From contig OZ024880.1 of NCBI GenBank assembly GCA_964017185.1, positions 42,126,329-42,190,328 on the forward strand: a stretch of DNA of 64,000 bases, read 5' to 3'. Positions 33,734 to 45,369 of this stretch are shown here, one piece after another. The DNA is from Rugalucina vietnamica. Taxonomy: Eukaryota; Mollusca; Bivalvia; Lucinida; Lucinidae. The notes under the pieces were generated by a model. The model did not search any database. It was not told the DNA's origin and worked only from the letters and a program-made list of their open reading frames with translations. The translations under genes were made by a program, and so were the position numbers. Every line of letters begins with the position of its first letter. Position 1 is the stretch's first letter.

Positions 33734-34312
33734 TACTGGACAAATAAAGTTAGGGATCAAACTTTTAACGCGTAATTTCTACAAGATTTCGAACTGCTGG
33801 TGAAATGAAACATTTCTATCATGAAGGTAATTCATTTTATAACCTTTGTACACTTGAGGGTCGAAACAATAGTCTTTGCATTCAACAAGACCAGGCTTTA
33901 AGTCAGACTACCCTTAAATGAAAGTGGTATGAAATTCCCATAGAGAACTGATAGTGTGTAAGTTTGTTCGCGCAAAACTTTTAAAATGGCTAGAAATTTC
34001 CAATCTTTTTAGCTGGCTGACCTTAGAAATGATGAATCTTGATGACTATCATGCAAATTCGCATAATTTTCATGAATTGGCAAAATTGATTTTTTGTGGA
34101 ATCAGTTTTAATGCACTTTTTATCACTTTGGTTTTTAGGGCAGTATGCTTTAAAGAACAGCTGTGCTTAAGTCTGATGATGCAAAATTTCAAAATTGAAA
34201 GTGCGATAAAACTGCTAATCCACCATATCAATGAAAAAAAAAAAATGATTAATTATCGATTGACCCAAAATGCATCCATAAAAGTTTGATCCCTAACTTA
34301 TTTTGACCAGTA
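33734..34312. mobile_element. TIR element family O (579 bp) with TA duplication
   Basis: Left 'TACTGGACAAATAAAGTTAG' and reversed right 'TACTGGTCAAAATAAGTTAG', each followed by GGATCAAACTTTTA-like sequence. TA flanks both ends. It contains an open frame of 111 codons without a recognised domain, which I do not call a gene. It fits a non-autonomous Tc1/mariner-type element. Confidence 0.82.
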
Positions 34313-34314
34313 TA

Positions 34315-36054
34315 TGTTACATTATGGCTACACGAAGTCGGTCAAAGAACATTATTCATATAAACGTTACCAAAAATGAAATTGATCGTGGTCATAATAG
34401 TTTTCGTGACCAGTTTTGAAAATCACGAAAATACTTTGACATTTCAGAAAATCACGCCATTCTATAGATGAAGTGCACTGAGACATGACCCTGAGATCTG
34501 CATTGAAGATAGTTCTAGAAAAAGAACCGATCAATTTCGTTTTCACTACATGCTATCGGTTCTAGATGAAGCCATGGCTATAAAAGTCAATTACAAAATC
34601 TCACCATTTGGATGTCAAAACAGCATGATCACATGATGTCACTGTATATTCATATTATTCCATTCATGGTACTATCAAATTACACAGTATTCCACCAAAA
34701 ACAGAGATAATTAGTAAAATTTCCAGTTGTTTACTTGTTCGTCCAACAGAAATCAGCAAATCCATGTGCATGATGTCATGTGACATTTTGGTATACAGTA
34801 CATCACCAAAATTTTGCACCACAAAAACTGGTAGCATAGAATAGAATAGAATATTTTATTTTGTATACAATAAGTGTTCACCACAACATACATGTAACAA
34901 TAAATAACACGACATTCCAATCAATACATTTTTATTGTGTGTTGTATACACAGATAAACTGACTTGTTTACTTGCAGAGTATATTTTGCTTAATTCATAT
35001 CTTGGGCAAGTCAAGTCACCCCAACGACTCTGCTTTGGTATTTGAACAGAACATATATTTTAATTTACCTAATGGTGCATTTAAAGAAGGAAAAAGATTT
35101 CTGGAGGGGGGTTCAAAGTCTCCAATGTGGGGGGTCTCCTTTTTATCTGCTTTGCCCTCAATTGACCCATGAAAATGAAATAAGTTGGTCCCAGAGAAGG
35201 GTTCTTTCTAGCAAACCCCCTCTTAATCTGCCACTGTACCCAGATAAACACTGTTTGCCTCTAGCAAGGGTGTTAGCCTTCAAATAAACATTAGGTAATG
35301 GCTGTTGCAGTAAAATGTTGGTGTTTGGGGTGTCAGTTCCCAGTCTTCCTGAACAAGTGTTGCCTTCCGGTACCAGAAGGGGCCTGATTACGGGAATGGA
35401 CTACCGGAATGGACATTTATATGTGTCCTGGAGTATTTTTTTATTTGGTTTTTGGGGAAAGACAGTCATCAGTTCGAGAATCGTGTGGTTTAAGTGCAGT
35501 TTGTTCGATGTGGTAGCCTATGTCAGGTGCTAGGTCACTGCTACAGTACCAGCACATTTTACTAATTTCTATTTCTGTTCACCTCTGTCTTGCTGTATAA
35601 CAAACACTGGTGATCTCTCTATATTTTAATCAAATAAACCTCTGAACAATAGCCACAACACAGTCCCCGCCAATGAGCTAACTTTACCACCCTGGGAAGT
35701 CAATTTTGCTATACTTGGTTGGATTATATCTTGGGCAAACTATCTATATGACTACTGAAGCATGTTTTTTCTGCAAATAACATATATTTAAAGCACCAAA
35801 ATCCATAGCATAATGTCAATTCCAGTTGTCCATTCCCTTAAAAGTGCTCCTTCCGGTCCATTCTGGTAAAGAAACGCACCCCTGAAAAGGCCTTATTTAT
35901 AGGTTTCATCAAAAAGCCATTATAGGATATGCTGGTCTGCAGCTCTATGACCATTATCGCAGTTGCTAATGGCGGAAGTGCAAGCACCCCTATATATCTA
36001 CTATCCTGACCAACATATTCTCAATACACAAATACTGCTATACATGTAAGCATT
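34315..36054. other. Intronic stretch, no gene seen
   Basis: About 1.7 kb inside the peptide gene 3 intron. It contains an 'AATAGAATAGAATATTTTATTTTG' like run near 34840 but no convincing gene or element ends. Confidence 0.4.
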
Positions 36055-36200
36055 GTTATTGCTTTAGGGTCATTATATTTGAATCATTTTTTAGATGTCA
36101 TTACCTTTTTTTTTGGGGGGGGGATAAAAGTTGATTAAAATGGAGGCAACATTTCGACATGTCCAAAACTGTTGACTGGCACGTTCAGCATCAATTCAAA
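36055..36200 (+). repeat. Repeat family H fragment
   Basis: 'TTTTAGATGTCATTACC', a G homopolymer, then 'AAATGGAGGCAACATTTCGA' and 'CTGTTGACTGG' align with 22980-23105. Confidence 0.5.
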
Positions 36201-36439
36201 GAAACAAACAATCTTTTTTCTTCTTCTTTTTTATGTTTATAGATATCTTGCACACAAGATTATAATAATCAAAGGGGCATAATTCAGCAAAGAGTTATAT
36301 TTACTGACAGAAAAATATACATGTCAACAATCTTTTCACAAGGCATTCTTATTTCATGAAACTTTAAGGCCCTAGCATATAGGCCATTCAAAAAGGAATC
36401 AGCTTATGTCTTGTCCATTGAAAAATAACTTCAGAAATA

Positions 36440-36798
36440 CCATATTGGTTCTAATTAGCGCACATGCTCCAATAGGCACACACCCTGTTTTTTTTTTTCC
36501 GAAAAACACCGTTACACGTGCATAAGCACACACTGCGCCAGTAGTCAATTGTTATTTCACACCAATTCTACACAATGTTAACGCATATGACGCATTAAAA
36601 CTGAACAGTAAATGATCATAAACTACTTTGCAACAATTTGAACACTTATGACATCACCAAAATTCACCATTGAAAGATATGACATGGTTATTTCAGCATT
36701 TTGATGTGTTGTTTTCGTTCTTAGTGTGTGTTTCTTACCTCAACTTTTAGTAATTTTGAAAAGTTAAGCGCACTGTGTGCTAATTAGTACGAATACGG
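36440..36798. mobile_element. TIR element family K, second copy
   Basis: 'CCATATTGGTTCTAATTAGC' at the left and, reversed from the right, 'CCGTATTCGTACTAATTAGC'. TA flanks both sides (36438-36439, 36799-36800). Non-coding. Confidence 0.8.
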
Positions 36799-37324
36799 TA
36801 TTTAAGTTTCAATAAGCCAAAGCAAGCAAAATAAAAGGGTCCTGCTTAATTGTGTCTGTCATATGTTGCTATTGGATTATCCATTTCTTTCTTTTTTTTT
36901 TTTTTTTTTGGAATCATCAATGGGCATACACTGTACTTCACTGAACTTACACAGAAGGTCAGTTTGCACATGTGTTCACTGAGAACAATGGCTGACTGAA
37001 ATATGAAAATATTGTGTAAAAAATGGTGACAATGGAGTACTCGGCGATCTAGTCACACTGGAGTGATTTTAAACAGTCAATATTGTAGATTGGTATGTTT
37101 TCTTCAATAGTCACATAAAGTTTTTTAGTGACACATCAGCAATATTGAAAAATCTACTCTTTTGTAATGAAAGAGTTAACATGTCATTCCCGTCTTACAA
37201 AATCTACCACTACATTGAAGATGTCATTTATAAACGGTTATTATAATTTAAAATGAAAAAATTGATTACAAATTGAAATATTCGTAGGTAAATTGACAAA
37301 GAAATAAGTCAATAAAGTTCTTAC

Positions 37325-37420
37325 CTTATTTCTGACTTGCGACTGTAGCTAGTGATCAAAGCAAGATCAGCTCGACGTTTTATACAAAACTATGTACACG
37401 GAAGTCTAGTCGCCATTTTA
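37325..37420 (-). promoter_or_regulatory. Core promoter and non-coding exon 1 of peptide gene copy 3
   Basis: On the minus strand: 'AAAATGGCGACTAGACTTCC' (about 37399-37418), TATA box at 37378-37384, leader 'CACTAGCTAC' ending at 37345, exon end 'CAGAAATAAG' at 37325, then 'GTAAG' at 37324-37320. The leader is the same as in copy 2. Confidence 0.82.
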
Positions 37421-37429
37421 CATACAATT

Positions 37430-37638
37430 TGAGCCGCTTCATGGGAAAATCTGCATAGGCGAAAACAAAGGCGCAGATCAGCTTCGCAGTAAGCTGATCA
37501 GCGCCTTTGTTTTCGCTACTCGGATAGTTCACTTCCTCTACTTTCTAAATCCAAAATTTCAATTCTGTGCTTGTACAGCTCGGTTTGTGTTGGACTTGTT
37601 CGGAAACCACATTGTTGGGTTTCTCACGACACGGCTCA
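37430..37638. mobile_element. MITE family C copy abutting promoter 3
   Basis: TIRs 'TGAGCCGCTTCATGGGAAAA' and 'TTTCTCACGACACGGCTCA'. It sits about 12 bp from the conserved promoter block, at the same junction as in copies 2 and 4. Confidence 0.8.
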
Positions 37639-38030
37639 TTTCATAATGGGGTGCAATTTGGCAATAGTTTTGACAAGACGATGAGACTCAGTCTAAAGAC
37701 AAATTTTAGACGGAACAAAAACAAGACAAGACGGACTGTTCAACGATAAAAACGCGACGGAGTGAATTAAATCGCCTAGATATCAGCGTTACTGAGTGGC
37801 AGTTAAAATTCACAAACGTCTGTGCCTCGTGTCAACCTTTGAAAATTGGGAACCACATTAATTGCTATAAACGTTATTCTATGCATTTTAGTAGTAGAAG
37901 TAGTAGTACTAGTGGTAGTAGTAGATGTAGTATTTATTAACCCTGGTCGGTCGGCCTGATTGTTTGCAGCAAGGTTAGTCTCTTGTTGATTGAGTCTTTG
38001 GATGCAGCAACTCCGCTGGTTTTCGCAGTT

Positions 38031-39470
38031 TTAGCTCATCTGAGCCGTTAGGCTCACAAGGTGAGCTTATAGGATGGCCATGATCCGTCGTCCGTCCGTC
38101 CGTCCGTCCGTCCGTCCACAATTTCAAACATCTTCTCCTCTAAAACCGCTTGGCCGATCAAAGCCAAATTTTATATGAAGCATTTATAGGAAGATTGAAC
38201 CAATGTGTATATAAATAATCCAGGTCACATGACCAAGATGGCCGCCACGCCCATATATGGTAAAAACTTTTAAAAAATCTTCTTCTCCAGAACCCATGAA
38301 CCGATTTCAACAAAACTTGGCATGAAGTATGGATGACTCAAGTACTACAATGTATATATAAATCATGACCCTGTGATGACCTTGACCTATTTTACGGCAA
38401 GGTCAACAATAGTCGCCAATGCATTTGAATGAGGAAACCTTTTGAAATGTCATTCAAAGTGAATGCCGCAGAGATCCTAATTGTTGCCCTTTTTGGCTTT
38501 CTTCCCGGCAGCGGATATTGAACACTAAACACAATTTATTCCACACACAATAGTTTTATTCTATTTTTAATAGCAAACATCCATATTATTTGTATTAAAC
38601 TTTTTGTATCATTTTATCATCAACAAAATTTCCCAGCTTTATATAGCCCAGTGCTCCATACTCAAGATACTCATGAACAGCATGCTGCACATGTAATCAG
38701 TGCTGCTCCATGCACATATTACGCGTGCAGCTCATGCTGCTCCATAATACACCGGTCAATAAGTGCGACGTCAATTGGAGAAAGGTGAAAGAAGAATAAG
38801 GGTTATTGGGAACACTGGGTGATTAAACAAAACAATTAATGAAAATAACAGCAATACAACAAAAAGTATCGCGAACTTCGCGACAGTGAAAGTCTTGCAG
38901 GAATTATTTTCTTTCAATTCAGTTTTACGTCCCTTTCAAGATTATTTCAGCTCATATGAGACGGGCCAATCAGTAGGTGGGCGAAAACGGGAGAACCCCG
39001 AGAAAAACCACCTGGCACACCCGCAAGCAGAACTTGGCTTGTCTACTTGGCCAAATAAAGCCAAATTTTACATGAAGCATTTTTGAAGTGGAAACCAATG
39101 TGTATATAAATAATCCAGGTCACATGACCAAGATGGCCGCCATGTCCATACACAAGGTAAAATCGCTTCAAAAATCTTCTTCTCCGGAACTGCTGAACCT
39201 ATTGCAATGAAACTAGACATGTAGCATTTGGGACTAGAGAACTACAATATATCTATAAATCATGACCTTGCGATGACCTTGACAAATTTTAGACAATGAA
39301 CATATTGCAGAAAGCTGTTGAATTTGGGAAACACTTCAGGACAGAAAATTTATGATTTTGAAAAGAAATTGACCCCAGTGGTTATTCTATATGAACATTA
39401 TTTTCAAACAAATTTATTGTTATATATCTCAGATCTCAGGTGAGCGTTTACGGACCATTGGTCCTCTTGT
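38031..39470 (+). repeat. Bivalve-type dispersed repeat, copy 1
   Basis: Starts 'TTAGCTCATCTGAGCCGTTA' and then has a (GTCC)n run, 'CCAGGTCACATGACCAAGAT' and 'GATGACCTTGACCTATTTTA'. It ends 'CTCAGGTGAGCG...ACCATTGGTCCTCTTG'. It is interrupted by a SINE body at 38913-39044. Terminal GCTCACCTGAGC-like and TCAGGTGAGC blocks are inverted relative to each other. I know such sequences as common in bivalve genomes and UTRs. Confidence 0.78.
38913..39044 (-). mobile_element. SINE body fragment (headless)
   Basis: 'CAGTTTTACGTCCCTTTCAA' to 'AGCAGAACTTGGCTTGTCT' matches the 3' body of the SINE at 19319-19568 without the tRNA head, as expected for 5' truncation. Confidence 0.82.
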
Positions 39471-40347
39471 TAGCTCACCTGAGCCGTTAGGCTCACAATG
39501 TGAGCTTATAGTATAGCCATGCTTGTCCGTCGTAGTTGTGGTCGTCGCTGTTGTCATCCACAATGTTCAAACGTATTCTTCTCTGAAACCGCTTGGCCAA
39601 TCAAAACCAAACTTCATGTGAAGCATCCTTAGGAAAGGGAAATATAAGTTTGTATAAATGGTCAATGTCACATGACCAAGATGGCCACCATGGCTATTAA
39701 TAGCAAAAACCTTCTTCTCCAGAACCAGAAGGCCTATGATTTTGAAACTTGGCGTATAGTTTCAGGCAATAAAGCTCTACACAGTTTGTATAAATCATTA
39801 CCCTATGATGACCTTGACCTATTTTACGGCAAGGTCAACTGAGGTCGCTAATGAATTTGAATGGGGAAAATGTTTTAAGTAAAATGTAATTAAATTGGGG
39901 GAAACTTGCTGGGAATATGCAAATGGACAGACGGTTTATGTTTATGAAAATAATTTTGACTCCAGGGGGTTGTCTGCCCCTGCCCCGGGGCTATGTACAT
40001 GTATATTACCATAATATTCATACATCTTTTTCTCTGAAAGCGTTTGGCCAATTAAAGCTAAACTTTATGTGAAGCATCGTTAGGAAGGGAGAAAGAAAAT
40101 TTGTAAAAGGTCAGGGTCACATGACCAATATGGCCGCCATGGCTATAAACAGCAAAAAAACCTTCTTCTCCAGAACCAGAAGGCCTATGATTTTGAAACT
40201 TGGCATGAAGCATCATGCAATGGAGCTCTGTAAAGTTCATATAAATCATGATCCTGGGATAACCTCGACCTATTTTATGGCAAGGTCAACTTAAGTCGCA
40301 TATCCCAGATCTCAGGTGAGCGTTTATAGTACCATTGGTCCTCTGGT
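39471..40347 (+). repeat. Bivalve-type dispersed repeat, copy 2
   Basis: Tandem neighbour of the 38031 copy. It has the same start 'TAGCTCACCTGAGCCGTTAG' and end 'AGGTGAGCGTTTATAGTACC', with an internal duplication of the 'CACATGACCAAGATGGCC' segment. Confidence 0.78.
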
Positions 40348-40678
40348 TTTAATTCTATATTTCATATATTTAAAGCGAAAAACAGAGGAATTCTGTTAAT
40401 GCCTTGAGCTCATGATATAGGGCATTTTTGTGTCAACATAAATCAGTCATGGTCATTCACTTCTTTAAATCAATTTCATTAAGCAAATGTATCAGCTTGT
40501 AATCCTATGGGTATATTACTGGAATTGAATGGTACGTTGTGAGTGTATTTAGTTCGTTGGAGACAAAGAGTCAATTTGGAAAATAAATTATATCGTTTCA
40601 ACTTTATTTGTGGTGCCTCATTCCTAAGTGTATCAAAGTCGACGTTAGTTATAACTTGGTCATGATTAAATTATCATT

Positions 40679-40914
40679 TGAGCCACCCCATGGGAAAACC
40701 AACAATCTGCATATGCGAAAACAAAGACGCAGATCAGCTTCGCGGTAACCGCGAAGCTGATCAGCGCCTTTGTTTTCGCTACTCGGATAGTACAATTCCT
40801 CTTCTACTTGAATCCGAAATTTCAAGCTTCTAGCTCTTTTCTGTGCTTGTACAGGCCGGTTTTTGTCGGACCTGTTCGGAAACCACATTGTTGGTTTTCC
40901 CACGAGGCGGCTCA
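40679..40914. mobile_element. MITE family C copy upstream of GPCR gene 2
   Basis: TIRs 'TGAGCCACCCCATGGGAAAA' and 'TTTTCCCACGAGGCGGCTCA'. The core 'CAGCTTCGCGGTAACCGCGA' palindrome is perfect. It lies about 170 bp before the GPCR coding start. Confidence 0.85.
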
Positions 40915-41084
40915 TTTGTTGTTGCTGTCAGCAATTACAGAAATATTTTCCATTTGTTTTATGAGATAATTTCGCGTACGGTTGGTCATGTGCTAGAAAC
41001 ACAGTTCTAGAAATTAAAGCACAGTTTCGACAGTTGATGCGTTAGGTATTACTATGAAACACTTTGTTTGATAATGCTCTCACA

Positions 41085-42233
41085 ATGGTAGTGAAAAACA
41101 TAACAAGGAACACTACTGACTTTTCGGTACTTGGCCATTGGATGGGACAAAATCTTACAGACACTACAGAAGATAAGACTTTGCAACAATGGAACCATGA
41201 TTTTTTTATCATTCAAATTCCAGTGTTAATTGTACTGTCGGTATTTCTAGTGACTGGTATATTAGGAAATGGTTCTGTTATATATGTATATTTCGTGCGA
41301 TTTCGACGATACAGTAAAAAGCGATTCTTTATTCCTGTCCTCGCTATTACAGACCTATCAGCTTGTGTTGTCAACAGTGTGGATCTGCTGTTGGAGGTAT
41401 TCTTGTGGGTTGCCTTTCCTTACGACATCTTATGTAAGATGATCAATTATCTGGCATTTGTAACGACCATAATTTCGATAGCTATATTGCTATTAATAGC
41501 TATAGATCGCAATGAAGTCGTCTCCAAGCCTTTGAGTATGCGGAATGGAATAAAATGGAAGAAAGCGTTTGTTGGGTTAATCATAATTTTGTCAATGGTT
41601 GCTGCCATTCCAGTATTGTTTTACTTCGGTGCTGCAATAGTAAAGTCAGAAGATGGAAAATTAACTGGATATCGTTGCAGAATTGTTTATGGTCACAAGT
41701 TGGAATTTGTGTATGCGTTTCACGTTTTGTGGCTTGCGATAGGAGTAGGCATATTGATAGCGCTGTCAGTTCTGTATACGCTAATATACCAACATGTGAA
41801 AAAGCCAAAATTTTACTCAGAACCAAATAGGAATGGCGCAGTCATTTCCGGGGTTAATCAGCAAGGTCAAAATGGTGAAATAGAAGTGATATCTAGAACA
41901 GTTCCCGAGCATCATCTCGGTCAATCCGCGGCGTGCCCAAACTCACTGCTGAGGACAGGTGGAAAATCACCAAATGCTAAACTGACGATTGTTTTTGCTG
42001 CTATTACATTTGTATTTACAATCTGCTTTATCCCAAAGCTGGTTGTGATGATGTTGTCAGCAGTTAAATTAGATTTCTGGGAAACTGTTACGGACGAGGA
42101 GCTGGTACTCTACAAACTTCTACACTCGGTTTACATATTTCATTCTGTTGCTGACCCTGCAATATACAGTCTCTGTGACTCAAAGTTTCAAAAGGAACTG
42201 AAGAGTATGTGTCGATGCACAAAATATACTTAG
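41085..42233 (+). CDS. Class A (rhodopsin-like) GPCR, orphan
   Basis: 382 residues in a single exon from the first in-frame ATG. The frame is open a few codons further upstream but without ATG. A short out-of-frame upstream frame (ATG at 41054, five codons) precedes it. N-terminal sequons at N5, N9 and N23. Seven helices: TM1 with G61-N62, TM2 with D90, C117 at the TM3 start paired with C198 in loop 2, D141-R142-N143 for DRY, TM6 C314-F-I-P317 for CWxP, TM7 D357-P-A-I-Y361 for NPxxY. TM4 (about 162-182) lacks the usual Trp. Loop 3 is about 60 residues and the short tail has CRC, a possible palmitoylation site. Overall pattern is peptide-receptor-like, ligand unknown. Confidence 0.88.
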   Translation: MVVKNITRNTTDFSVLGHWMGQNLTDTTEDKTLQQWNHDFFIIQIPVLIVLSVFLVTGILGNGSVIYVYFVRFRRYSKKRFFIPVLAITDLSACVVNSVDLLLEVFLWVAFPYDILCKMINYLAFVTTIISIAILLLIAIDRNEVVSKPLSMRNGIKWKKAFVGLIIILSMVAAIPVLFYFGAAIVKSEDGKLTGYRCRIVYGHKLEFVYAFHVLWLAIGVGILIALSVLYTLIYQHVKKPKFYSEPNRNGAVISGVNQQGQNGEIEVISRTVPEHHLGQSAACPNSLLRTGGKSPNAKLTIVFAAITFVFTICFIPKLVVMMLSAVKLDFWETVTDEELVLYKLLHSVYIFHSVADPAIYSLCDSKFQKELKSMCRCTKYT

Positions 42234-42239
42234 AGTGTA

Positions 42240-42555
42240 GTTTAATATGATACATTTAAATCTGATTGATACATTCGTATTTGTGTACCATTTCGTTTTG
42301 TTTGGAAACAGGACTTATAATTGTATTAGATTCTATATTGAAAGAAATTCGTAATATAGACCACCGGCCTAAAATACAAACATGATTATACAATACAATG
42401 ACAAAAACATAATGACGATCAAACGTACGTGAAAAAAATCAATATCGAACACGTGAATTACATATATAACTATATATGGATGGTAAAATGTCTATTGAAA
42501 ATTAGAACTATTCATATAATTTGATTGACATTCTTTATAAAAGCTTCCCTGTGTT
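42240..42555. other. 3' flank of GPCR gene 2, nothing recognised
   Basis: AT-rich. No AATAAA in a convincing position was identified. It may include the 3' UTR of the minus-strand LINE. Confidence 0.35.
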
Positions 42556-43866
42556 TCATTGCAACAATAACATATCTATATTAAGCAATGTAGCTATGTT
42601 TTTCTTATCCATTAATAGTTTAAACTTATTATGTGAAGGATGAGTATAATAAAAAGCTGGAATAAAATTACTTCGAATATTTTCATAAATACTGCATTCC
42701 AAAAGAAAATGCCGTTACTCAGCTTCTATTGAATCATTACACATTTTACATCTTCTATCGTTGTTGTTAATATTTTCATATCTACCAGTATCAGCCCGTA
42801 AGTCTAATACTCCCTCTAAGTTTTGTTAAAGCTTTCCTATATGAAACTATATTTATTTCGTTAAGATAATTTTCACAAATTAGATTTTCTTTAAATAATC
42901 TGTATATTCTAAGTTTGTTCATTTCTTCAATATCATTTCTCCAACAGAGTATATCAATATCTTTCAGCCTTTGTAAAATTTGTGAAATAAATTGGCACTC
43001 GTTTGCTACACTTTGGTTATACCATGCATAACCAAACCCCAGACTTTCTAGTAACTCTTTAACGTCCCGTGCCCAACAATCTGTTCTTCGATTATGATTT
43101 AACCATTTGCACTGTAATTTATAACAAATTTTGGGGTACCTGTTTTCATTCATTTTAAGAATTCTGAGCCAATATTTAAGGTTTTTTTTATAATTCTGTT
43201 ATTTGCAATACTATATCTACCAAGTTCATCCAAGGCAAAAATATTAGGTGATTGTTTTGGTATATGTAAAATATATTTACAAAAGCTATATATATATATG
43301 TTGAACATTTTCTATATCATTACCTTTATGCGAAATCCAAATTTCGGCACCATATGTCAATATTGGTATGATTTTTGTGTCAAAAATCTTTAATAAAACA
43401 TTTGCTGAAAGTGTTTCAAATTTACTCAGGTTTGCTTTAATGGCAAAAAGTGCCTTGGTAGCTTGCTCTGTGAGTGTTTCTTGACACATATACCACGACA
43501 GCCTTGAAGAAATAACCAAGCCAAGATATTTATAATATGTTACGACTTTTAGCCTAATATTTCCATAGAACCATTTTTCATAATGCCGTAGATAAACCCC
43601 ATTACGGAAGACAATTACTTTTGTTTTGTCTATATTGACTTTTACGTTCCATCGACTGCAGTACTCAAACAGCTTGTTTAACAACCTTTGTAGTTCGATT
43701 TTGGTTTCTGCGAACATTACTAACTCATCAGCGAAAAGTAAAAGGAAAATTTTACAAACATCAAGACTAAAGTATCAGTGGATACATAATCTTTTCAGTC
43801 ATTTAGGAAAAAGGAAAAAAGTATAGGTGAAATACAACATCCTTGAATAGTATGGTTAAAATACCC
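42556..43866 (-). mobile_element. 5'-truncated, decayed non-LTR retrotransposon (LINE) ORF2
   Basis: On the minus strand, starting near 43850, QGCCISPILFSFFLND matches the reverse transcriptase motif 'QGxxLSPxLF'. After an in-frame stop and a frameshift the catalytic box reads FADELV instead of the usual YADD/FADD, followed by the RT thumb region (YKYLGLVIS). The C-terminal part (43153 to 42791) has YRLFKENLICENYLN. After another frameshift comes LRADTGRY and a Cys-His segment RRCKMCN...HFLLEC, which contains a further stop. The stop codon is at 42556-42558. It lacks endonuclease and the N-terminal RT half, as expected from 5' truncation. Non-functional; clade not assigned. Confidence 0.9.
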
Positions 43867-43986
43867 AGAAAATACGCGCTATAAGACGAAATGAATGATG
43901 TGGGGGAAAACGATTAATATAGATGTCAACGTCGTCTAGTCGTCCCGTCAAACACTATTTCCGGGTGGCAGTACAGCTCTATGAAA

Positions 43987-44232
43987 TGAGCCGCGTCATG
44001 AGAAACCCAACATTTTGCATATGCGAAAACAAGGGCGCATAGAAGCCGATGTCTTTGTTTTTTTACTGCGAAACTGATCTGCACCTTTGTTTTTGCTACA
44101 GAGGATAGTACAATTCCTCTACTTTCTAAATCTCAAATTTCCAGCCTCTAGCTATCATATGTGCTTGTACAGCTCGGTTTGAGTCGAACCTGTTCGAAAA
44201 TCACTTTGTTTGTTTTCTTATGACGCGGCTCA
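43987..44232. mobile_element. MITE family C copy abutting promoter 4
   Basis: TIRs 'TGAGCCGCGTCATGAGAAA' and 'TTTCTTATGACGCGGCTCA'. It ends a few bases before 'TTCGACCAGACTTCC'. Upstream, 'GTCTAGTCGTCCCGTCAAAC' and 'CTATTTCCGGGT' are shared with the region before the MITE at copy 2. Confidence 0.8.
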
Positions 44233-44235
44233 AAA

Positions 44236-44325
44236 TTCGACCAGACTTCCTTGTGAGGTTTTCGGATATAATGTCGGTCGGACCCCCACAATCCTCACTA
44301 GCTACAGTTGCCGGTGAAGAATAAG
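44236..44325 (+). promoter_or_regulatory. Core promoter and non-coding exon 1 of peptide gene copy 4
   Basis: 'TTCGACCAGACTTCCTTGT' followed by 'GATATAATG' (44265-44273), a weaker TATA box than the other copies. Leader 'CACTAGCTAC' at 44296, exon end 'GAAGAATAAG' at 44325, then 'GTAAG'. The leader matches copy 1 more closely than copies 2 and 3. Confidence 0.78.
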
Positions 44326-44639
44326 GTAAGGAATCTTATTTCTTATTTCTAATTTATAACTTATTTATTCTAGCATATTTCATAGTCAATACTCTTTCAA
44401 TTGGACGATGCCTTATTTCTAAATTGCGACACCTACTTCAAAAACGATATTGAATTGAATATTTTGACTTTTAAATGTTAAATGATACATTCAGGTGTGC
44501 TTCAAATTTTAAACTATGAAACTTGATAACTGTTTGGAAAATACCCGCAAGTGATAGGCAATCTTACATGTGAAAATTGGCTTTTTTATATTTAAAAAAC
44601 AACAACAACAACTGGAATTCAGCTCAAAAGTGAAACGAT

Positions 44640-44900
44640 AACTATATATTGTTTGTTTGTTTGAATTGATGCTTTATGTACAAGTCAACAGCTAAGGTCA
44701 TGTCGGGACGTTGCCTCCAGTTTATGGGACTTTTACCCAAAATTAGGATGTCATGACATCCAATAAGTGCTTGAACTATAACCATCCAAGTAAGCCACAA
44801 AATGCTTACATGTATGAATGGTTTGACTTGAACCACTTTTCCTGGCATGCCCAGACCTGATCGGTTAACCAGTAATCAGATGGTCAGTCATTAGTGTATG
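44640..44900 (-). repeat. Repeat family H, reverse, in intron of peptide gene 4
   Basis: 'GGTCATGTCGGGACGTTGCC', 'TTATGGGACTTTTACCC' and 'GGATGTCATGACATCCAATA' are reverse matches to 22980-23105. Confidence 0.6.
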
Positions 44901-45369
44901 CTTTGTCTGGAGGCACAAGCAGCCCATCTATTTCTTTAGGCCCCAATGAGCAGGGCACAAATATATATTGAATTAATATTTTGGGCAACCGTGATAATTG
45001 CAAGAATTTACTGTTATTCAAATTAAACAAAGTTGCTACCAAAAGGCTGATAATTGTAACTGAAAACGATTCTTTATTCCTCGTTATATGCAAGCATTTT
45101 ATGATCTTTTATTGATTCAATATGTTTGACAATATAAGAAAAGTCTTCAACTTGATTTTTGTTTGATGTTTGATTCTTGAAACCTTGAAAAATCTTTTAA
45201 TGGCGAGGCCAGTTCGACAAATCACCCTTATTGTCCACAACGTTCTCCTCACAAAAACGTTAAATTCAAGATATGGTATTTAAAGCTATAAATTCAGCAG
45301 TTTTGTTATATAGATATACTCGTCCCATCAAGCACTCATCTCATGTGATTTTCATTTCAGACCATCACA

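Noticed and set aside
33954..34289. 111-codon open frame as a gene
   Set aside because: Lies inside TIR element O with no recognisable domain or signal; AT-rich chance frame.
40649..40915. Frames reading ENKGADQLRG.. in family C MITEs
   Set aside because: Translation of the palindromic MITE core; the same peptide appears wherever the element lies, on either strand.
41064..41084. Upstream extension of GPCR 2 to a TTG at 41064
   Set aside because: Eukaryotic initiation at TTG is unlikely and an ATG in frame at 41085 leaves a normal receptor N-terminus.
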